Below are positions 32,933 through 42,761 of a stretch of 64,000 nt of DNA, in pieces. The DNA is taken from assembly GCF_947496485.1 (NCBI RefSeq), contig NZ_CANMCZ010000006.1, positions 124,001-188,000 on the forward strand. Reading direction: 5' to 3'. Position 1 is the first letter of the stretch. Each line of letters starts with the position of its first letter. The position numbers and the translations under genes are program-made. This DNA is from an uncultured Winogradskyella sp. Its GTDB lineage: Bacteria; Bacteroidota; Bacteroidia; Flavobacteriales; Flavobacteriaceae. The notes beneath the pieces were generated by a model. The model ran no database searches and was not told the origin of the DNA. It saw only the letters and a list, made by a program, of their open reading frames with translations.

Positions 32933-35689
32933 ATGAAATTAATTAATCCATATCTTAAAATAATATTATCATTTTTAGTTTTAATAACTTTTAATCAATC
33001 AAAAGCTCAAGAACTCGTTAAAGATTTATTAGCTATTACGAAGGATTCAACTTTTTCTTTTCAAGAAAAAAATATAAAAACTAATGAATGGTTTAAATAT
33101 AGTTTAGATAACAAAAGCCCAGATTCAGTATTCTATGCCGCTTACGAAGTTATTAAGATATTATATAGACAAAAAAATAAAGATGGAGCCATTATTTTAA
33201 GCACAAGAAGTATAAACCTAATGGATTCTTTGGATTACCCTAAAAATTCTTTTTACAGAAAAAACTGTTATAGTCTTGGTGTAATGAAAAAAAGTAATGG
33301 TGAAAATCCTATTGAATATTTTAATAAAGTATTAGAACTGGGCAATAAAGATAAATTTGCTTACAATGCGAGCAAATCTATTGCTAGAATATACTATGAT
33401 CAATTAGAGTTTTATTTAGCCGCAGAGCATTATGAAAATACAATTAATATCGGAAAACTATTAAAAAATGTAGATTACGTTACAGAAAACTCACTATATG
33501 CAGGTAATTGTTATAAAACTATTAAAACACCAAAAAGTTTAAATAGAGGTATTAAAATAATAACTGATGCTATATTATTTGAAAAAGAAAATTATACAAA
33601 AGACACCTATTATGAGGGCTATATAGCGGGCTTAAACACTTTATATCAAAATTTAGGTAATTTATATTTGGATAGAGCGGACTATGATCTTATTAGAGCA
33701 AAGGAGAGTTACGATCTATCCTTGAAGTATGCACTAATTTTTAATGACTCTCTAAGGCTTGGTGAAATTTACCACGATATAGGCATATATTATCTCTTAA
33801 AAAATCATAGCCCAAAAGCGTTAGAGTATTTTGATAAGTCGATGAGCTACGGACCTGATACTCATTTGAAAACCTACATTCAAAAGAGTAAAAGTCGCTA
33901 TTATTTGGGTATTAAAGCATATGAAAAATCTAAAATAGAAATTCAGAAAGCGATTAATACTCAAATAAGCTCAGTAAGCAATAATTATTCTGTAATTACA
34001 CCTATTGCGGAATTTAGCAACGCTCAAAATAAGTTTGAGCTTATGGACCTACTCATTAACAAGGCTGTAATCTTTTCTGGTGAAGCTCAACATTTAAATG
34101 ATAAACGGCTATTTAAAAAAGCATTACAGATTCTAGAAAATGCAGATGTTTTTTTGGACGATCTTCGTCTAAACAGCTCAGAAAAAAAAGATAAATTATT
34201 TTGGAAATCTATTTTTTCAGAATTATATGCAAATGCTATTAATATTTGTTATGCTTTAGACGACAATGAAAAGGCCTTTTATTTTATAGAAAAAAACAAA
34301 GCGATTTTATTGAAAGAAGATTTAGAACGAAGATATAGAAGAAACAAAACAGATAGTCCCAATAATATTATCCAAATTCATGATAGCTTAACAAATAATA
34401 TTGAAAAATATAGAAACAGTAATAATGATAGCCTAAAAAATCTTGAGCTTATTGCCAAGCAGCATTACAATCACTTTATAGACACTCTTGATAATAAATA
34501 TAAACGTTTATTCAAAACAATAGAACCTACTAAAATAATAAATCTAGGTGCCTTTAAAAGTACCATACATAACCATGACCAGGTATATTTAAATTATATC
34601 GTGCAGAACGATTTTCTCGGTTTTAATACCGATAAAATTGGATTTGGTATGCTCATTACAAATTCTGAAACCAAACTTTTTAAACTAAAAAATGTTGATT
34701 CATTAAAAAAACATATCGAGCGTTTTAGTAAGCTTATGAGCAAACCACTAAATAGCATTGAGGAGAAAGAAAAATTAAATCAGCTCTCTTTTGATCTGTA
34801 CAATAGCTTAATACCAGAAGTCATAAGGCCAAACATTAAGGATAAAACAATAACAATAGTTGCAGATAACTTTTTAAATAACATTCCTTTCGATGCCTTA
34901 CAAACTTCAGAAAAAGATAATGATTTTCTGATATTTAAAAACGAAATTAATTATGCTTATTCATTGTCGCTTTTAGTAGACAACAAAGAAGAAAAAAAGC
35001 AAAAAAACAAAGATATTATTGCCTTTGCGCCAATAAGCTTTAATAAAGGTTTATCTGATCTTCCTTACTCTGAAACTGAAATTAATAATTTGAATAATCA
35101 TCTTGGGCTAAAACCAGATATTTTCAAATATGACAAAGCTTCCAAAATAAATTTTAAGACGAAAATTGAAGATTACAAGCTTATACATGTTTCTACGCAT
35201 GCCAGTTCTAGTGCTAGTGGATTACCACATATAGTATTTCATGATTCTATTATGGATTTGAACGAAATTTATAAAACAAACAATAATGCTGAATTGGTAG
35301 TACTTAATGCCTGCGAGACCTCTCTTGGTGAGCTTGCACGAGGTGAGGGAGTAATGAGCTTAGCTAGAGCTTTCTTTAATACCGGATCTGATGCTGTTAC
35401 AAGTACGTTATGGTCTGTAAATGATAAATCTTCTGCAATAATCATAGAAGACTTCTATCTAAACCTCAAAAATGGTCAATCAAAATCTGAAGCACTACGA
35501 CATGCAAAACTCAATTATTTAGAAACACATTCGCTCTCTGAAGCATCACCTTATTATTGGGCTTCATTTATTTTAATTGGTGATGTAGACCCCATAGAAC
35601 TTAACAACAACTACTCCATATTATATTGGTCATTTGGATGTCTAGCTCTACTAATATTGCTAATTCTACTTTATAAAAAGAAAAAATGA
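32933..35689 (+). CDS. Exported TPR-CHAT protease with C-terminal membrane anchor
   Basis: A 918-residue protein. A signal peptide (residues 1-25) is followed by about 450 residues of tetratricopeptide helices, then a caspase-like CHAT domain with His756 (HVSTHASS) and Cys794 (LNACETSLG) as the expected catalytic pair, and the GEGVMSLARAFFNTGSDAV region. A single hydrophobic helix near the end (YWSFGCLALLILLILLYK) and a KKKK tail put the protease in the periplasm, anchored in the inner membrane. It stands between a lipoprotein and a T9SS surface protein beside an ECF pair. CHAT proteases usually cut a specific partner; the anti-sigma TPR protein is a candidate. Confidence 0.88.
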   Translation: MKLINPYLKIILSFLVLITFNQSKAQELVKDLLAITKDSTFSFQEKNIKTNEWFKYSLDNKSPDSVFYAAYEVIKILYRQKNKDGAIILSTRSINLMDSLDYPKNSFYRKNCYSLGVMKKSNGENPIEYFNKVLELGNKDKFAYNASKSIARIYYDQLEFYLAAEHYENTINIGKLLKNVDYVTENSLYAGNCYKTIKTPKSLNRGIKIITDAILFEKENYTKDTYYEGYIAGLNTLYQNLGNLYLDRADYDLIRAKESYDLSLKYALIFNDSLRLGEIYHDIGIYYLLKNHSPKALEYFDKSMSYGPDTHLKTYIQKSKSRYYLGIKAYEKSKIEIQKAINTQISSVSNNYSVITPIAEFSNAQNKFELMDLLINKAVIFSGEAQHLNDKRLFKKALQILENADVFLDDLRLNSSEKKDKLFWKSIFSELYANAINICYALDDNEKAFYFIEKNKAILLKEDLERRYRRNKTDSPNNIIQIHDSLTNNIEKYRNSNNDSLKNLELIAKQHYNHFIDTLDNKYKRLFKTIEPTKIINLGAFKSTIHNHDQVYLNYIVQNDFLGFNTDKIGFGMLITNSETKLFKLKNVDSLKKHIERFSKLMSKPLNSIEEKEKLNQLSFDLYNSLIPEVIRPNIKDKTITIVADNFLNNIPFDALQTSEKDNDFLIFKNEINYAYSLSLLVDNKEEKKQKNKDIIAFAPISFNKGLSDLPYSETEINNLNNHLGLKPDIFKYDKASKINFKTKIEDYKLIHVSTHASSSASGLPHIVFHDSIMDLNEIYKTNNNAELVVLNACETSLGELARGEGVMSLARAFFNTGSDAVTSTLWSVNDKSSAIIIEDFYLNLKNGQSKSEALRHAKLNYLETHSLSEASPYYWASFILIGDVDPIELNNNYSILYWSFGCLALLILLILLYKKKK

Positions 35690-35696
35690 ATTCTTC

Positions 35697-35723
35697 TGGG
35701 TAACAAATTTCATTTTTAAGAAC
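35697..35723 (+). promoter_or_regulatory. Putative ECF promoter B (TGGGTAACAAATT-N10-GAAC)
   Basis: TGGGTAACAAATT at 35697-35709 and GAAC at 35720-35723, 36 bases before the ATG at 35760. Identical box and spacing to promoter A at 32172-32198. Confidence 0.65.
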
Positions 35724-35759
35724 ATTAAGTTAAACGATGTCTAACTCAATTCTTTAATT

Positions 35760-37433
35760 ATGAAAAAAGTACTTACCCTTTTTATTTTATTAATGTCTTT
35801 AAATTTGTTATTCGCACAAGACAATTGTAATGATATAGTAATTTTTAAAGATCCACTAGGATTTCCAGGCTCCTATCAACTGCCTAATAATGCAAATTAT
35901 ATCAGTGGCTCAAGGGAAGCATTGAGTTCTGAAAAATGTAAAATTTTGTTCAGCAATTCTAATCCTGGATTTACTAGTAATCTGCCATCTAACACTAATG
36001 ATCCTTTTATATCTTATCAAAACCACATCGGAAGCACCTATCTCAGATTAAATGATAAGAATCCAAACACCAAAGATGGAGATGATGTTATTGGTTTAAG
36101 AACTAAGTTTCAAAATATTAATAATAGTACTGTGCACATCACTGCATCTCTAGAAATGCAAAACTTACATATCAACGAACTGGTTTTTGCTTACAATCCT
36201 GAGTTAGCTCCTCATTTTCGAATAGTTATTACAGATGTACTTAATAATACAGTGTACACTACTAAATGTATTGAATCGAGTGATTTAAACATAGTAAACC
36301 CAAATGATTTAATCTATAAATCCTTAGGATTTGAAACCTTTAGTGTTGAAGTTCCTGAATCTGCTAATGGTAGAGATATATATGTTGATTTTATTGCTGC
36401 TGACTGTCAATTTACAAACGGTGAAGATTATGCAATGGCCTATATAGAAAGTGTATGCTTAGAGAATGATTCTCAAGACATCAACATACCTGATGATCCT
36501 TGTGAGGCACTTTCAGTAAATATTATAACGGATTTTCCTAACTGTAATATCTTTGAAGACAGCAATACCTTTGAAGTATGTGGTTCTTTCACTGCGCTAG
36601 ATAGTACTGCATCACCAAATATTGTCTTAAATATTACAAATAACAGCAACCCTTTTGGTAGTTCAAGTATATCCATAACTCCAATATTTGACAATGTAGA
36701 TGCCAATGGTTTAGGCTCAGGAACATTTTGTGTAACACTTAATGAAAATAGTTTTAATCCTGCTGATGATTATGAAATTAATGCATACATCTATATTCCT
36801 AGAGTACTAAATTGTACTCAATATTCGGAAACTTATAGCTTACCACTAGAGCCTTGCAATCCACCTGTTACTTGTGGTATATCAATTTATAGCGTTGTAG
36901 ATTATAATTGGATTGGCCAAGGTAATGTTGCCTTTGTAGCGAATACACAACTCGTATCTGGATGGTCAATTACTAGTAGCAATTTCGAGGTAACATTTAA
37001 CAATGGTACGGTTACGAACTATAATGGTTATTTAAATCCTGAAGGCACACCACAAATATTGATTAATGTAGATTGTAATAACGTAGTAAGAAAAGTAAAG
37101 GCTACAGTTTATTCATCTAATTCATCTGGCTTAAACTGCAGTGATACCATGACTCAAAAATTCTATGTTTGTGGCACAAGTGGTTTTTCAAAAAACAGTG
37201 ATATAATAAAAATAGTTCCCAACCCAATAAAATCAGGTAGTAATATTAAGATTCAAGGATTAGAAGCTAATGATGTCGAAGAAATTGAAGTGATTGATAT
37301 GTTTGGAAACATAAGATCAAATCAAAAACTTAAGTCTAACACTATTAGATTAGGTAATCTGCGTACAGGCATTTACTTTATTAAAATATCTACTAAACAG
37401 GGCATTATTCAGAAAAGAATAATTGTGAACTAA
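35760..37433 (+). CDS. T9SS-exported surface protein
   Basis: A 557-residue protein with a signal peptide (cut near LLFAQ, residue 20) and a C-terminal type A T9SS sorting domain (IVPNPIKSGSNIKIQGLE ... GNLRTGIYFIKIS ... IIVN). Its middle has beta-rich domains; about residues 240-370 (NTFEVCGSF ... GTFCVTLNENSF) resemble a region of the M36 protease at 37605, and both share near-identical sorting domains. Transported through the outer membrane and likely retained on the surface. It follows the putative ECF promoter at 35697. Function unknown. Confidence 0.85.
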   Translation: MKKVLTLFILLMSLNLLFAQDNCNDIVIFKDPLGFPGSYQLPNNANYISGSREALSSEKCKILFSNSNPGFTSNLPSNTNDPFISYQNHIGSTYLRLNDKNPNTKDGDDVIGLRTKFQNINNSTVHITASLEMQNLHINELVFAYNPELAPHFRIVITDVLNNTVYTTKCIESSDLNIVNPNDLIYKSLGFETFSVEVPESANGRDIYVDFIAADCQFTNGEDYAMAYIESVCLENDSQDINIPDDPCEALSVNIITDFPNCNIFEDSNTFEVCGSFTALDSTASPNIVLNITNNSNPFGSSSISITPIFDNVDANGLGSGTFCVTLNENSFNPADDYEINAYIYIPRVLNCTQYSETYSLPLEPCNPPVTCGISIYSVVDYNWIGQGNVAFVANTQLVSGWSITSSNFEVTFNNGTVTNYNGYLNPEGTPQILINVDCNNVVRKVKATVYSSNSSGLNCSDTMTQKFYVCGTSGFSKNSDIIKIVPNPIKSGSNIKIQGLEANDVEEIEVIDMFGNIRSNQKLKSNTIRLGNLRTGIYFIKISTKQGIIQKRIIVN

Positions 37434-37440
37434 TATTCTT
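37210..37440 (+). repeat. Duplicated sorting-domain sequence, copy 1
   Basis: The last about 75 codons plus the first bases after the stop match the end of the M36 protease gene (40810-41036) closely. The proteins share GLEAxDVxxIEVxDxFGN, RLGNLxTGIYFIxIS and STKQGIIQK. DNA similarity continues into the TAATATTC/TAATATCC tail. It indicates a recent copy or gene conversion. Confidence 0.75.
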
Positions 37441-37530
37441 TTTTTATCATAAACGATCTCAACTAAAATTATTAACCAATCTCGTATAATTAACTTTTTC
37501 AGCTTACGATAAAAAATTTTGCCCAAAGCT

Positions 37531-37552
37531 AAGACAGATATTTGGCTGTCTT
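37531..37552. terminator. Possible stem-loop in the gap before the M36 gene
   Basis: AAGACAG (37531-37537), eight-base loop, CTGTCTT (37546-37552), followed by TAAATG. Short T-run, so either a weak terminator for the upstream T9SS gene or a leader structure of the M36 gene. Confidence 0.4.
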
Positions 37553-37604
37553 TAAATGTCCAAAACAATTTTACAACTGCCTTTATTTATTAAATACCAA
37601 AATC

Positions 37605-40600
37605 ATGAAAAGCAACTATATGATAATTCTTATGTGTTTTACATTTATGTATAATGCATTTTCTCAGACTAAAATGGACGATTTGGCTCGTTCTCATTTT
37701 GAAGAAACAACACAAAACCCCAAGTTCAATAAAGAAGATTTCTCTGAATGGAAAGTAAATAAAATTACACCATCACTAAATCCAGAGATACAACATGTAT
37801 ATATACAGCAGTATGCAAACGGTATTCCTATTAAAGGTGCTACCTACAAATTAACGGTTAAAAACGAAAAGGTCATTTGGCATTATAACCAATTTGTTAA
37901 TGATATTAATAAAAAAATTAAACTGACTTCTGCAGCTTTAAGTCCAGAAAGTGCAATCAATAAAAACGCACAATATCATCAGTTAAAAACCCCTGTATTA
38001 AAACATAAAAAAACTCTTGGTGAGAAAATTAGCTTTAACAATACTGGAATAAGTTCAACACCTTTAAAGGCTAAACTTAATTACATACCTTATAAAAATG
38101 AACTCAGATTAGTTTGGTCCATTAGCTTAAATGAGAAAACAGGTAAACATTCTTGGAAAGACGATGTTGATGCCGTAACAGGTGAGGTATTGAAAAGTAA
38201 GGATCTAATTCTTTCTTGTAGTTGGGGAGGCGAAAAAAATATAGCCAATGAAAAACCTAAAAATCACCCAAAAAAGAATGATTATGTTAAAAAACTTAAC
38301 ACCAAACTTAAACTAATTACAAATTCAAACTTCAATTCAGGTTATCGTGTATATGCAATGCCTCTAGAAAGTCCTTTATTTGGAGCTCAAAGTATTGTAA
38401 GTAATCATCATAGTCCTTTAGCATCACAATATGGCTGGCATAGTGTTAATAATCCAAATGGTCATGAGTTTACTATTACAAGAGGTAATAACGTTTTAGC
38501 GCAAGACGACTCAGCAGCTGTCAATCCTTATACACCAAATGGAACTGCACCAACTGGCACTTTATATAACAATGGTACTTTAAACTTTTATTTTCAGTAT
38601 AATAATTCGTTAAGTCCAACTAGTCCCCAGAACAAAAAAGCCGCGATTACAAATCTCTTTTATTGGGTTAATATTGCACATGATGTGTCATATCATTACG
38701 GATTTGATGAAGCAAGTGGTAATTTTCAACACAACAATTTTGATAGGAATGGTGATACTAATAGTCCTTTACCTGATCCAATATTTGCAGACGCTCAAGA
38801 CACAGGTGACCAAAATAGTATTGGGAGGTTTTCTCCTACAGATGATGGAGAAAGCCCTAGGTTAACAATGTTTGCAAATTCTAATTTAATTGATAATAGA
38901 GATACTTCATTAGCCAACTTAATTATTGCCCACGAGTACGCTCACGGCATCTCAACACGTCTAGTAAACGGTGGAATAGATGCTACTGATTACCCAGGAG
39001 CTGATAACAATGAAGAAAACATGAATGAGGGTTGGAGCGACTGGTTTGGCTTAATGTTAACTATAAACCCTGATGCTGAAAACCCAAGAACTAGGACTAT
39101 TGGTAATTATGTTAGTAATCAAGATGAAGATGCAACGTCAAATGAGTTCAGGCCAACACCTTATTCAACTGATATGAATATAAACGGATTAACCTATGCA
39201 AATATAAACTCAAGTATGACTTCGCACCAAGTAGGCTTTATTTGGGCTACTATACTATGGGATTTATCATGGGCACTAATCGACGCAGAAGGTTATGATA
39301 GTGACCTATATACAGGTACAGGTGGTAACAATAAAGCCATGGCTCTAATAATTGAAGGTATAAAAAACACACCTCGCATAATGGGCTTTGTGTCTGGAAG
39401 AGATGCTATTTTACAAGCAGACCAGGATCTCTATAATGGCCAATTCGAATGTTTAATTAAAGAAGTCTTTCGTCGTAGAGGTGTAGGATCTAGAGCTGAA
39501 GAAAGTCCTGATTCTTTGGGTGGTCAACGCCCATCATTTGATGCATCTTGTGAAGTAGAGGAATGTTCTAATACTATTACACCAAATTATAGCGAAGGAT
39601 TTGAAACCTCTATGGGTTTTTGGACTCAGTCTTCTTTAGATGATTTAGATTGGGTTAGAAATTCTGGCAGTACACCTACAAGTGGTACTGGTCCAGATGG
39701 AGGTAGTGATAGTTCAAATTTCTACATGTATACTTTAGCAACAAACAGTGGTTTTGGTAACTCTTTGAAATCAGCCATATTAAACTCACCATGTATAGAT
39801 TTGACTGGTATTACAAATGCTAACTTTAGCTTCGATTATCACATGGAAAACCCAGGTGGTAGAGGAGGTGAACTTCTACTTGAAGTAAGCAATAATGCAG
39901 GACTTAGCTGGTCTAATTTATGGGGTGAAATAAATAGTACTGGTAATAATTGGATTACAGTTAATATAGACCTTATAGACTATGTTGGCGATGAAATACA
40001 ACTTCGTTTTAAAAGATTGAATGCTACAAATGAAACAGCAGACGTGGCAATTGATAATATTAATCTCAACCAAACACAAGATGAAGATTGCTCACAAGCC
40101 TATGTAAAGATAACATCAAATACTCCTTTAGATTGTGAGGTATTAGGTTCTGATTTTGAATTTCAAATATGTGGAACATACTGTGAAAGTGAAAATAGTG
40201 GTCAATCTTTACAAAATCTAGAAGTAATAATACTAGACGCAGATAATAACACTGAAATTAGTTCAATTCCTGCGAATGAAATAGATTTTTTCTTGAATTC
40301 TAATGGTGAATATAGTTATTGTGCTACTATTACAGAATCCAATTTTACCAATGGACTTATTGGTAATTACAACTTTAAAGCTTTAGCTTCATTTTATACA
40401 CAAGGCACCAATGAAGTATTTGAGCTAGCTGATATGGCTGAAGGGATTTCTTTTGAAAATTGTCAAATAGAATGTCCTCCTTTCATTGATGTGACTATTG
40501 AAGATAATCGCATCTTAAAATGGCAGACTGAAGAAGAAGTTGAAGAATATACGTTTGTTTTCGCAGAAAATAGAGAATGTGTTAGTACAGAAGAATTTGA

Positions 40601-41030
40601 ATTTTATTACACTGTTAGCCTATCTAACAACTATTATGACCTAGGTCCGTTGATAAAAAAGTTCAATGGTATATGTATGCAATACAAAATAATATCCGAA
40701 TGTGGGGCTGAAACACCTTGGTGTAATATATTTTCTAATGGCGAAGAATGGGTTTTTCTAGATGGAAATTGTCTAAATCAGCAGCGAATAGCTAAAAACA
40801 ATATTACCGTATTTCCAAATCCTGTAAAAGCTGCCTCCACTTTCAGAATTAAAGGTTTAGAAGCTTATGATGTAATTAGCATTGAAGTAAACGATTTATT
40901 TGGTAACATAAAGTATAGACATAAACTTAAGTCTGATACAATTAGATTAGGTAATCTTAATACTGGTATTTACTTTATTTCAATATCTACTAAACAAGGT
41001 ATAATTCAGAAGAAAATTATTGTGGAATAA
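37605..41030 (+). CDS. T9SS-exported M36 (fungalysin-type) metalloprotease
   Basis: About 1,141 residues from the ATG at 37605, whose signal peptide ends near NAFSQ. The open frame extends up to 37542, but that part holds a hairpin and is not signal-like. An FTP-type propeptide is followed by the M36 catalytic domain with HEYAH (His443-His447) and the downstream NMNEGWSDWFG glutamate. Then come a beta-sandwich region (GFETSMGFWTQSS ... IDNINL), a domain shared with the neighbouring T9SS protein, and a type A sorting domain. It should be cut to active form and released or anchored outside, degrading proteins. Last gene of the CHAT block. Confidence 0.93.
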   Translation: MKSNYMIILMCFTFMYNAFSQTKMDDLARSHFEETTQNPKFNKEDFSEWKVNKITPSLNPEIQHVYIQQYANGIPIKGATYKLTVKNEKVIWHYNQFVNDINKKIKLTSAALSPESAINKNAQYHQLKTPVLKHKKTLGEKISFNNTGISSTPLKAKLNYIPYKNELRLVWSISLNEKTGKHSWKDDVDAVTGEVLKSKDLILSCSWGGEKNIANEKPKNHPKKNDYVKKLNTKLKLITNSNFNSGYRVYAMPLESPLFGAQSIVSNHHSPLASQYGWHSVNNPNGHEFTITRGNNVLAQDDSAAVNPYTPNGTAPTGTLYNNGTLNFYFQYNNSLSPTSPQNKKAAITNLFYWVNIAHDVSYHYGFDEASGNFQHNNFDRNGDTNSPLPDPIFADAQDTGDQNSIGRFSPTDDGESPRLTMFANSNLIDNRDTSLANLIIAHEYAHGISTRLVNGGIDATDYPGADNNEENMNEGWSDWFGLMLTINPDAENPRTRTIGNYVSNQDEDATSNEFRPTPYSTDMNINGLTYANINSSMTSHQVGFIWATILWDLSWALIDAEGYDSDLYTGTGGNNKAMALIIEGIKNTPRIMGFVSGRDAILQADQDLYNGQFECLIKEVFRRRGVGSRAEESPDSLGGQRPSFDASCEVEECSNTITPNYSEGFETSMGFWTQSSLDDLDWVRNSGSTPTSGTGPDGGSDSSNFYMYTLATNSGFGNSLKSAILNSPCIDLTGITNANFSFDYHMENPGGRGGELLLEVSNNAGLSWSNLWGEINSTGNNWITVNIDLIDYVGDEIQLRFKRLNATNETADVAIDNINLNQTQDEDCSQAYVKITSNTPLDCEVLGSDFEFQICGTYCESENSGQSLQNLEVIILDADNNTEISSIPANEIDFFLNSNGEYSYCATITESNFTNGLIGNYNFKALASFYTQGTNEVFELADMAEGISFENCQIECPPFIDVTIEDNRILKWQTEEEVEEYTFVFAENRECVSTEEFEFYYTVSLSNNYYDLGPLIKKFNGICMQYKIISECGAETPWCNIFSNGEEWVFLDGNCLNQQRIAKNNITVFPNPVKAASTFRIKGLEAYDVISIEVNDLFGNIKYRHKLKSDTIRLGNLNTGIYFISISTKQGIIQKKIIVE

Positions 41031-41036
41031 TATCCT
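40810..41036 (+). repeat. Duplicated sorting-domain sequence, copy 2
   Basis: Partner of the copy at 37210-37440. About 75 codons encoding the T9SS sorting domain are alike at protein and DNA level, and the bases after the stop also resemble each other. Confidence 0.75.
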
Positions 41037-41050
41037 TTTTAAATTATGCT

Positions 41051-41080
41051 AAAGGCTTTGATTATCATCAAAGCCTTTTT
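41051..41080. terminator. Bidirectional terminator between M36 and PafA-like genes
   Basis: AAAGGCTTTGAT-tatc-ATCAAAGCCTTT is a perfect 12-base-pair stem followed by T-rich sequence. It can end both convergent genes. Confidence 0.9.
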
Positions 41081-41093
41081 CTATTTGCTTTCT

Positions 41094-42761
41094 CTAATCC
41101 AAAACAAACCCCAAAACCTCACCTGTAGCACCATTAGGAAAACTAATACCAAGTAAGGCTGAAATGGTTGGTGCAATATCAGGAATCACAGTTTTGTTAT
41201 AAGTTTCACCTTGTTTTATACCTGCACCAAAAAATAACAAAGGCACATGCGTATCATAATTAAGACCGCTACCATGAGTAGAACCCGTTTTACTGTATGC
41301 AATATGAGCTATATCATCAACAACAATAACATCTCCAGAGCGTTTTTGGTTAAATCCATTTTGTAGTAAGGTTTCAATACCAGTTGTATAATTAGTACTA
41401 TTCATTGTTGTAGCCGTATAAACTTTAGCAATATTTGGATAACTAATTTGTTCATCAACAAGTGCTTGTTCAACATCATGAATGTTTAAACCCAATTCTT
41501 TTAGCTTTGTCTTGTTAAAGAATATTTGATTGTTACTCACATTTTCTACTATATCTTTTGTTCCATAAGCAGATTCTAAAAAATTGGTAAACCGTTCCTT
41601 TCTATCATTATAATCCAAATAACCAGCAGGAATATTAACAGATTGTAAATATGCTGGCACGTTTACAGCACCATGATCTGCTGTTAAAAACACTGAGTAT
41701 TCGCCTTCACCAACTGTTTGATCTAAATAGTTGAATAAACGTTCTAAATCTCTATCTAAACGTATATATGTATCCTCAATTTCTTTCGAATTAACTCCAA
41801 AATTATGACCAACATAGTCTGTACTAGAAAAACTCACAGCTAAGACATCTGTTTCGTTGTCTTGCCCTAAAGATTCACCCTTAATTGCCGCTAATGTAAA
41901 ATCTACTGTAAGGCTATTACCATATGCAGTAGCTTTCAAAATATCAAATCCATTATTTTCAGATTTTAAAGCTTCTAAATCATAAGGAAATGTTGCCGTT
42001 TCTTTTCCTTTAAAACCGCGTTCAAAATTATTTAAGTCACTTCCACTTTCAATATAAGTTTCTATCGGTTGATACGTATCCCATATTTTGAAATAAGATT
42101 CAGCAGTATCTGAAGTATTAAAGTCTTTAACCCATTGCGGTAAATCATTTCTATAAAATGTACTTGTTATCCATACACCTTCATCTTTACCATGAAACCA
42201 ATACGCTGCATTAGCACTATGACCTGCAGGTAAAATAGCTCCTCTATCCTTAATTGCAATTCCAATGCTTTTGCCTCTCATTTGAGTAAACAATCGGTTT
42301 TCATCTGCAAAACTTGTCGTTAACATTCGGTGTGGTGACATTTTTCCTGCCATATCTTCTGTACCCACAGATTCAACACTATCATCACTAGCACAATACA
42401 CAGTCTCTTTCGTTTCCTTATCATACCAATTATTAGATATTATGCCATGATACTTAGGTGTTGTTCCTGTGTAAACCGAAGCATGTCCAGGACCTGTATA
42501 GGTTGGCACGTAATTGAAGTGGTTGTTCTTACAGTTAAAACCTTCGTTCATCATACGCTTAAAACCACCTTCACCAAACTTAGATTCAAAACGTGTTAGG
42601 TAATCATAACGCATTTGATCTACAACAATACCAACGATTAATTTTGGCTTGGCACTATTAGTCGTATTAACTGTATTTTCTATAGATGTCAATGTTTTAT
42701 CCTGTGATCCACAAGAAGAAAACATAAATACAATTACAATTAGCGAAAGGAATTTTTTCAT
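41094..42761 (-). CDS. pafA: PafA-like alkaline phosphatase lipoprotein
   Basis: About 555 residues from the ATG at 42761, whose lipoprotein signal ends VFMFSSC (Cys17); an earlier in-frame ATG ten codons upstream is less signal-like. The nucleophile Thr89 (VPTYTGPGHAS), Asn110 (ISNNWYD) and the K-x-R pair at 171-173 (IAIKDRG) match the catalytic set of flavobacterial PafA, a broad phosphate-insensitive phosphomonoesterase. The metal ligands TADHGA and the C-terminal STHGSGLNYDTHVPL are present. It would release phosphate from organic esters in the periplasm or on the surface. Confidence 0.92.
   Translation of the reverse strand: MKKFLSLIVIVFMFSSCGSQDKTLTSIENTVNTTNSAKPKLIVGIVVDQMRYDYLTRFESKFGEGGFKRMMNEGFNCKNNHFNYVPTYTGPGHASVYTGTTPKYHGIISNNWYDKETKETVYCASDDSVESVGTEDMAGKMSPHRMLTTSFADENRLFTQMRGKSIGIAIKDRGAILPAGHSANAAYWFHGKDEGVWITSTFYRNDLPQWVKDFNTSDTAESYFKIWDTYQPIETYIESGSDLNNFERGFKGKETATFPYDLEALKSENNGFDILKATAYGNSLTVDFTLAAIKGESLGQDNETDVLAVSFSSTDYVGHNFGVNSKEIEDTYIRLDRDLERLFNYLDQTVGEGEYSVFLTADHGAVNVPAYLQSVNIPAGYLDYNDRKERFTNFLESAYGTKDIVENVSNNQIFFNKTKLKELGLNIHDVEQALVDEQISYPNIAKVYTATTMNSTNYTTGIETLLQNGFNQKRSGDVIVVDDIAHIAYSKTGSTHGSGLNYDTHVPLLFFGAGIKQGETYNKTVIPDIAPTISALLGISFPNGATGEVLGFVLD

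Noticed and set aside
32933..35689. CHAT protein as partner of a CRISPR type III-E (Craspase) or gasdermin system
   Set aside because: No CRISPR array, no Cas7-like fusion and no gasdermin-like small protein nearby; the CHAT protein here is exported.
37542..37604. Longer N-terminus of the M36 protease starting at 37542
   Set aside because: The stretch holds a stem-loop and Cys/Lys-rich sequence before a clean signal peptide starting at 37605.
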